DNA of 64,000 nucleotides from Ceratorhiza oryzae-sativae (lineage: Eukaryota; Basidiomycota; Agaricomycetes; Cantharellales; Ceratobasidiaceae): NCBI GenBank assembly GCA_030998015.1, contig JARWMV010000240.1:1116001-1180000 (forward strand), in the 5' to 3' direction. Below are positions 60,792 to 64,000 of this stretch, piece by piece. The position numbers and the translations under genes are program-made. Below the pieces are notes generated by a model that was given only the letters and a program-made list of their open reading frames with translations, was not told the DNA's origin and ran no database searches. The stretch's first letter is position 1. Every line of letters begins with the position of its first letter.

Positions 60792-62795
60792 ATGGCCAGC
60801 CAGTCAACTCGCTGGTTCTCGATGTCCGAATCTGGCCGGGTAGTCTCTAGCTATCGTACTGAACGATCCCTATCGCAAAGGGCATCCACCTCGACGATTC
60901 AGACGGTCGTCCCTGACATCACCAAGATAGATGACCAGGGAAAGGTAGTCGGGTTCATTTTCCAGACTGACAAGGTGAGCAAGATGAACCGCCCTGATTG
61001 TACGTAACATTTGAATGAGAGCTAACAGCTCTTGAAGCGGCGCTCGCTCATCAAGGCTTTGGGGCTCGACCGGAGACCGGAGAATGAGGAGCGCAGTGTT
61101 TCAAAGGCAAATTCGAATACGTTTTCGTCAGAACCACCCTTCAGCCAGGTACGGCACTCACTCTATCAAGCCACCGGCACATTTGTCTGACAGACGGCTC
61201 TTCAATTGTTCTATTCTGCACAGAGCTTATACAGCTCTGCTTCATCTGATGAATACCCCTTCTTGGTCAACCAGTCATATGCATCTTCTAATACACCAGC
61301 CCTTCTCGTGCGGCATCATCCCAATATATGCATTTCGACATCTTCAGGAAGCGCCTAAGCGCAACTTCTGCCAAAGCGTAAGTCACTCCTCCGAGAATGG
61401 TATGTTTATGGGACTTGATATCCTATACAGCCAGCTTACCGCGAGAAAGCTGAGCGAGGTGGACTTTGAACATTTACAGCGCCTACACATATTCCAAGGA
61501 GCTCACCGAGCAACAGCAGAACCGTCCTCAGCGGTGCAACCCTCCCAGTCAGCCGAACCAGCAGCCGCGCCCAGACCCTGCTAAGAAGCCCACCGGGAGC
61601 ATGGGGCTAAAACGTAGACCAGTCACGGCGCATAGGTCAAATAGGTAGGCTCTACTTTGTGTGGGCTGCCCACCAGAGGTTGATTGGTGCTATATCTGCA
61701 GCGAGGAACGGGCTCGCGATAACCTTGTCGACTACCAGTCGTCGTACATCCGTGCCCCTCCGCTCAAGCCGCTTCTTCTCCGCGGTACGTTTCCGGCCCG
61801 TGCTAATCTCGTGGTTCGAAACGCCCAAGGATCATCGCTGCAGGTCCATATAGACCCCCAGGTGAGCGAAGCCGCAGGGCAAAGGATCCTCTCGAACGCT
61901 TCGGAGGCGTCACGTACCGTTAAATTCCGTTGTCCTACTCCGACTCTATCGTGTTCAATACCCACTAGGCCTTCCTTTTTCCATCAGGACATCATCACCG
62001 ACGGCTTCGTAATCGACGGGAAGCTAGTTGCGGTGAGCAGGACCGGTGGGCCTCGACAGGATGTTTCTACCAACCCCATAGGCGGGCCTCCCACTGTCTA
62101 CTCAAGGTAAAACGAGAGCGATATGGGAGCTGCTACCAAGTAGCTCACAGCTGCTCTAATTATATAGGCTTACTCCCGAGAGTCATGCCAAACTTGGCGA
62201 CCCAATATCCCGGCCACCAATCGAACCGCCTAGTCTCCGCAAGTCTGATAGCCAAGATACAATCGTGCCGTTGACGTCGTCAAAATCCACGGCATGCAGA
62301 AGTATCATAGCGGCCGAGACAATTCTCGTCGACGAATCGAACGATTCAAATTCGGTTAGCGAGCCAGATCCATTCGAATTTGATCACGTCACCGATGTAT
62401 GCAAATACCCCAACACGCCTGACGATGATGACGAATTGGAGCTACCGTTCGAATATGACCAGCTGTTCGACTGTGCACCCGAATCTGCAAGCATAGGATC
62501 CTCTCCTGGGCTCTTTAGCAGGAGCCTACCGTCGTCGCCCGAGTTGACCCCCGCTGACATCAATCTCTCGTTCTCCGCCGATAGTGCTCGATCCGACTTC
62601 ACCACGGATCCCACCAGTTTTGCTATCATAGTTTTCGCCCGTACTATTCGCGCCGCCTACCAGATGCTCCAGTATTTTTTCATCTTTATCGCTATTGACT
62701 TGTTTGTTTCATTAACCTGTCCATCAACCCAACAACAAACGGAAACACATCGAAAAAACAAAAAACCAAAGAGCACTTCTTCTCAGCCTTTGTAG
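60792..62795 (+). CDS. Unknown protein with C-terminal membrane segment
   Basis: Multi-exon plus-strand gene. Exon 1 60792-60974 (MASQSTRWFSMSESGRVVSS, then VVGFIFQTDK); exon 2 begins about 61029 (LLKRRSLIKALGLDRRPENE). Between 61240 and 61480 several alternative introns are possible and I could not fix the phase. Later exons give AYTYSKELTEQQQ with a Gln/Pro-rich stretch, then CVGCPPEVDWCYICSEERA (four Cys, possibly a small zinc site), APPLKPLLLRGTFPARANLV and QVHIDPQ. The last exon is acidic (DPFEFDHVTDVCKYPNTPDD), Ser-rich, and ends with a hydrophobic helix (QMLQYFFIFIAIDLFVSLTC) and a Lys-rich tail; the stop is near 62793. This layout suggests a tail-anchored cytosolic protein (inference). 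I do not recognise the family. Confidence 0.6.
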
Positions 62796-63398
62796 TAAAT
62801 TGGGATTTTTCGGGTGACGCTTCGTTGGTGAGTACGGCTTTGGGTATCTTCAGCTGTGACTGAGTGCGTCCGGAGATGTATGCGGATGGGCGGTCGGCAC
62901 TTGCGCTGCTCACAAGAGTTGATCTGGTCGATGTAAAATAGAAAAAATTGAATATTGTGAAATACAAAGTATGGCTCGTGACCGCCCTTAATCTCTCTTA
63001 CCAAAGTACCTTTCCGCCACACAGACGTTTAATTATATTGCTAGATTATTTTGAACAATAATCGTCGTTTTATCCTCCACCATGTACCAAATTTCCATAG
63101 ATTATGATCGTTTTAGCCACTATTGAATACCATGACGTACTGAGGACATATACAAGGGTAATTATGCTCATGTGCATCCCCTACATAAATTCCTTGTAAC
63201 TTGAGTGTAGTAGTAAAACCCTGGTGTCCGACAGCTGAATTATTAATGTGTACCATTGTTCTATGGGATACAGGCTGTAGTTGAACAAGAAACAACAAAG
63301 CGATAATACAAAATTAGTTGATGGAATGGACCAATTACTCTAGTTGGATATAATTGATCACATAGGTTTGCCAAACTTGAGCCACAAACTTAGCCCCA
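62796..63398. other. Intergenic region
   Basis: No gene or repeat recognised; AT-rich. Confidence 0.45.
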
Positions 63399-64000
63399 TC
63401 AACATAGCTTTGGGTGTTTATCAAGTGCATAAGGTAAGACTGAAGCTCGTGATGCACATACCCCCCTCCTTCGATTGCTTTTCCCCGCAAACTCTACAAT
63501 GTGATTAGCGATGCCAATTTTGCCATACAAGTGACTCACAGCCAATGTATTGATAGAGACTACAGGACTATATGCGCTATGAGTGGCACATTTTCCAACC
63601 TCCCGAGCCACCTTGTCGCAAGCCGAGACAAGCTCGAGAGTACCGGCTCCGCAGCCCTTATTCCATTGGGCGTCAAGAGCCTCCTTCCATTGCCTTCGAG
63701 GAGAAGACCGATCTTGATTTGTTTGCCTTTGAGGGTCTTGCTTCATGTAGCCTTTACTAAATGGCGACTTCGAGGTCGCCTGCCAAGGAGTTCCTTCGAG
63801 CCAGTCGTTCAAGGATGCTGGATACTTCTATAAGCAGCAACACCTGCAGCAGATCGGGCATCCGACCATGTTTTAACCGCTCTTCGCTTTGCTTTTTCTT
63901 TCTCAGACTCCCGCCCGACCTCAAAACCATCACTCCATCCCACACTCCATCCGGCGTCCCAATATGCGTTATATTCGCCTCTCCCCGGTAGTTCTTGTGA
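63399..64000 (-). CDS. Possible gene of unknown function, partial at right edge
   Basis: On the minus strand an exon-like frame (about 63990-63820) reads YWDAGWSVGWSDGFEVGRES and KRRAVKTWSDARSAAGVAAY before a stop. A second stretch, about 63710-63490, reads EALDAQWNKGCGAGTLELVS, then VGKCATHSAYSPVVSINTLA. Protein-like composition and a candidate acceptor (ATTTAG near 63762) suggest exons of one gene whose 5' end may lie beyond the window. Introns were not resolved and no family is recognised. Confidence 0.3.

Overview
The window reads as nuclear DNA of a basidiomycete fungus, most likely an Agaricomycete close to Rhizoctonia or Ceratobasidium (inference). Genes are broken by many 45-65 nt GT-AG introns. 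They include families typical of that group: a DUF6535 membrane protein, NACHT-WD40 NLR-like proteins, F-box/LRR proteins and GMC oxidoreductases. Two nuclear tRNA genes are present. All exon models were spliced by eye from frame, splice signals and recall of the protein families; no database was searched.

Layout. 1-2.5 kb: 3' part of a DUF6535 gene. 2.9-7.7 kb: RRP12 (pre-ribosome export). 7.7-9.2 kb: senescence/spartin-domain protein (minus). 9.7-11.0 kb: secreted CE16-type SGNH esterase (minus). 11-12.5 kb: gene-poor, with a long foldback element. 12.5-16.8 kb: NACHT-WD40 gene with near-identical WD repeats. 17.5-18.8 kb: Ap4A phosphorylase APA2-like (minus). 19.0-22.4 kb: two 3-hydroxyacyl-CoA dehydratase (PHS1/HACD) genes in tandem; the first carries an extraordinary five-unit 16-residue repeat, the second is canonical but frameshifted. 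23.0-24.6 kb: F-box protein (minus). 24.9 kb: intron-containing tRNA-Ala. 25.2-26.4 kb: ETF alpha. 26.6-31.5 kb: three histidine-phosphatase paralogues (minus). 32.1-34.8 kb: Gyp1-like RabGAP. 35.5-36.7 kb: a fourth histidine-phosphatase paralogue (plus). 37.3 kb: tRNA-Met. 37.5-41.3 kb: VPS11 (minus). 41.3-46.6 kb: gene-poor, with a TA-flanked MITE and a tiny Cys/Pro-rich gene. 46.6-49.8 kb: an orphan gene and a secreted GMC oxidoreductase (both minus). 50.4-53.4 kb: a second NACHT gene that lost its WD40 domain. 54.3-59.0 kb: SF3B3/RSE1 splicing factor (minus). 60.8-62.8 kb: unknown protein with a C-terminal membrane segment.

Conserved housekeeping genes (ribosome assembly, splicing, vacuolar tethering, Rab regulation, fatty-acid elongation, mitochondrial electron transfer, dinucleotide metabolism) are interleaved with fast-evolving accessory families (NLRs, phosphatase paralogues, secreted enzymes, foldback DNA). 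I see no gene cluster that works as one pathway. The most unusual signals are the 16-residue repeat array inside an ER enzyme, the 110-residue Cys/Pro protein encoded partly by 12- and 36-nt exons, the WD40-less NLR, and the two foldback elements. Several genes carry single-base frame disruptions, mostly apparent 1-nt deletions; these could be true decay or read errors, and this should be settled before calling pseudogenes.
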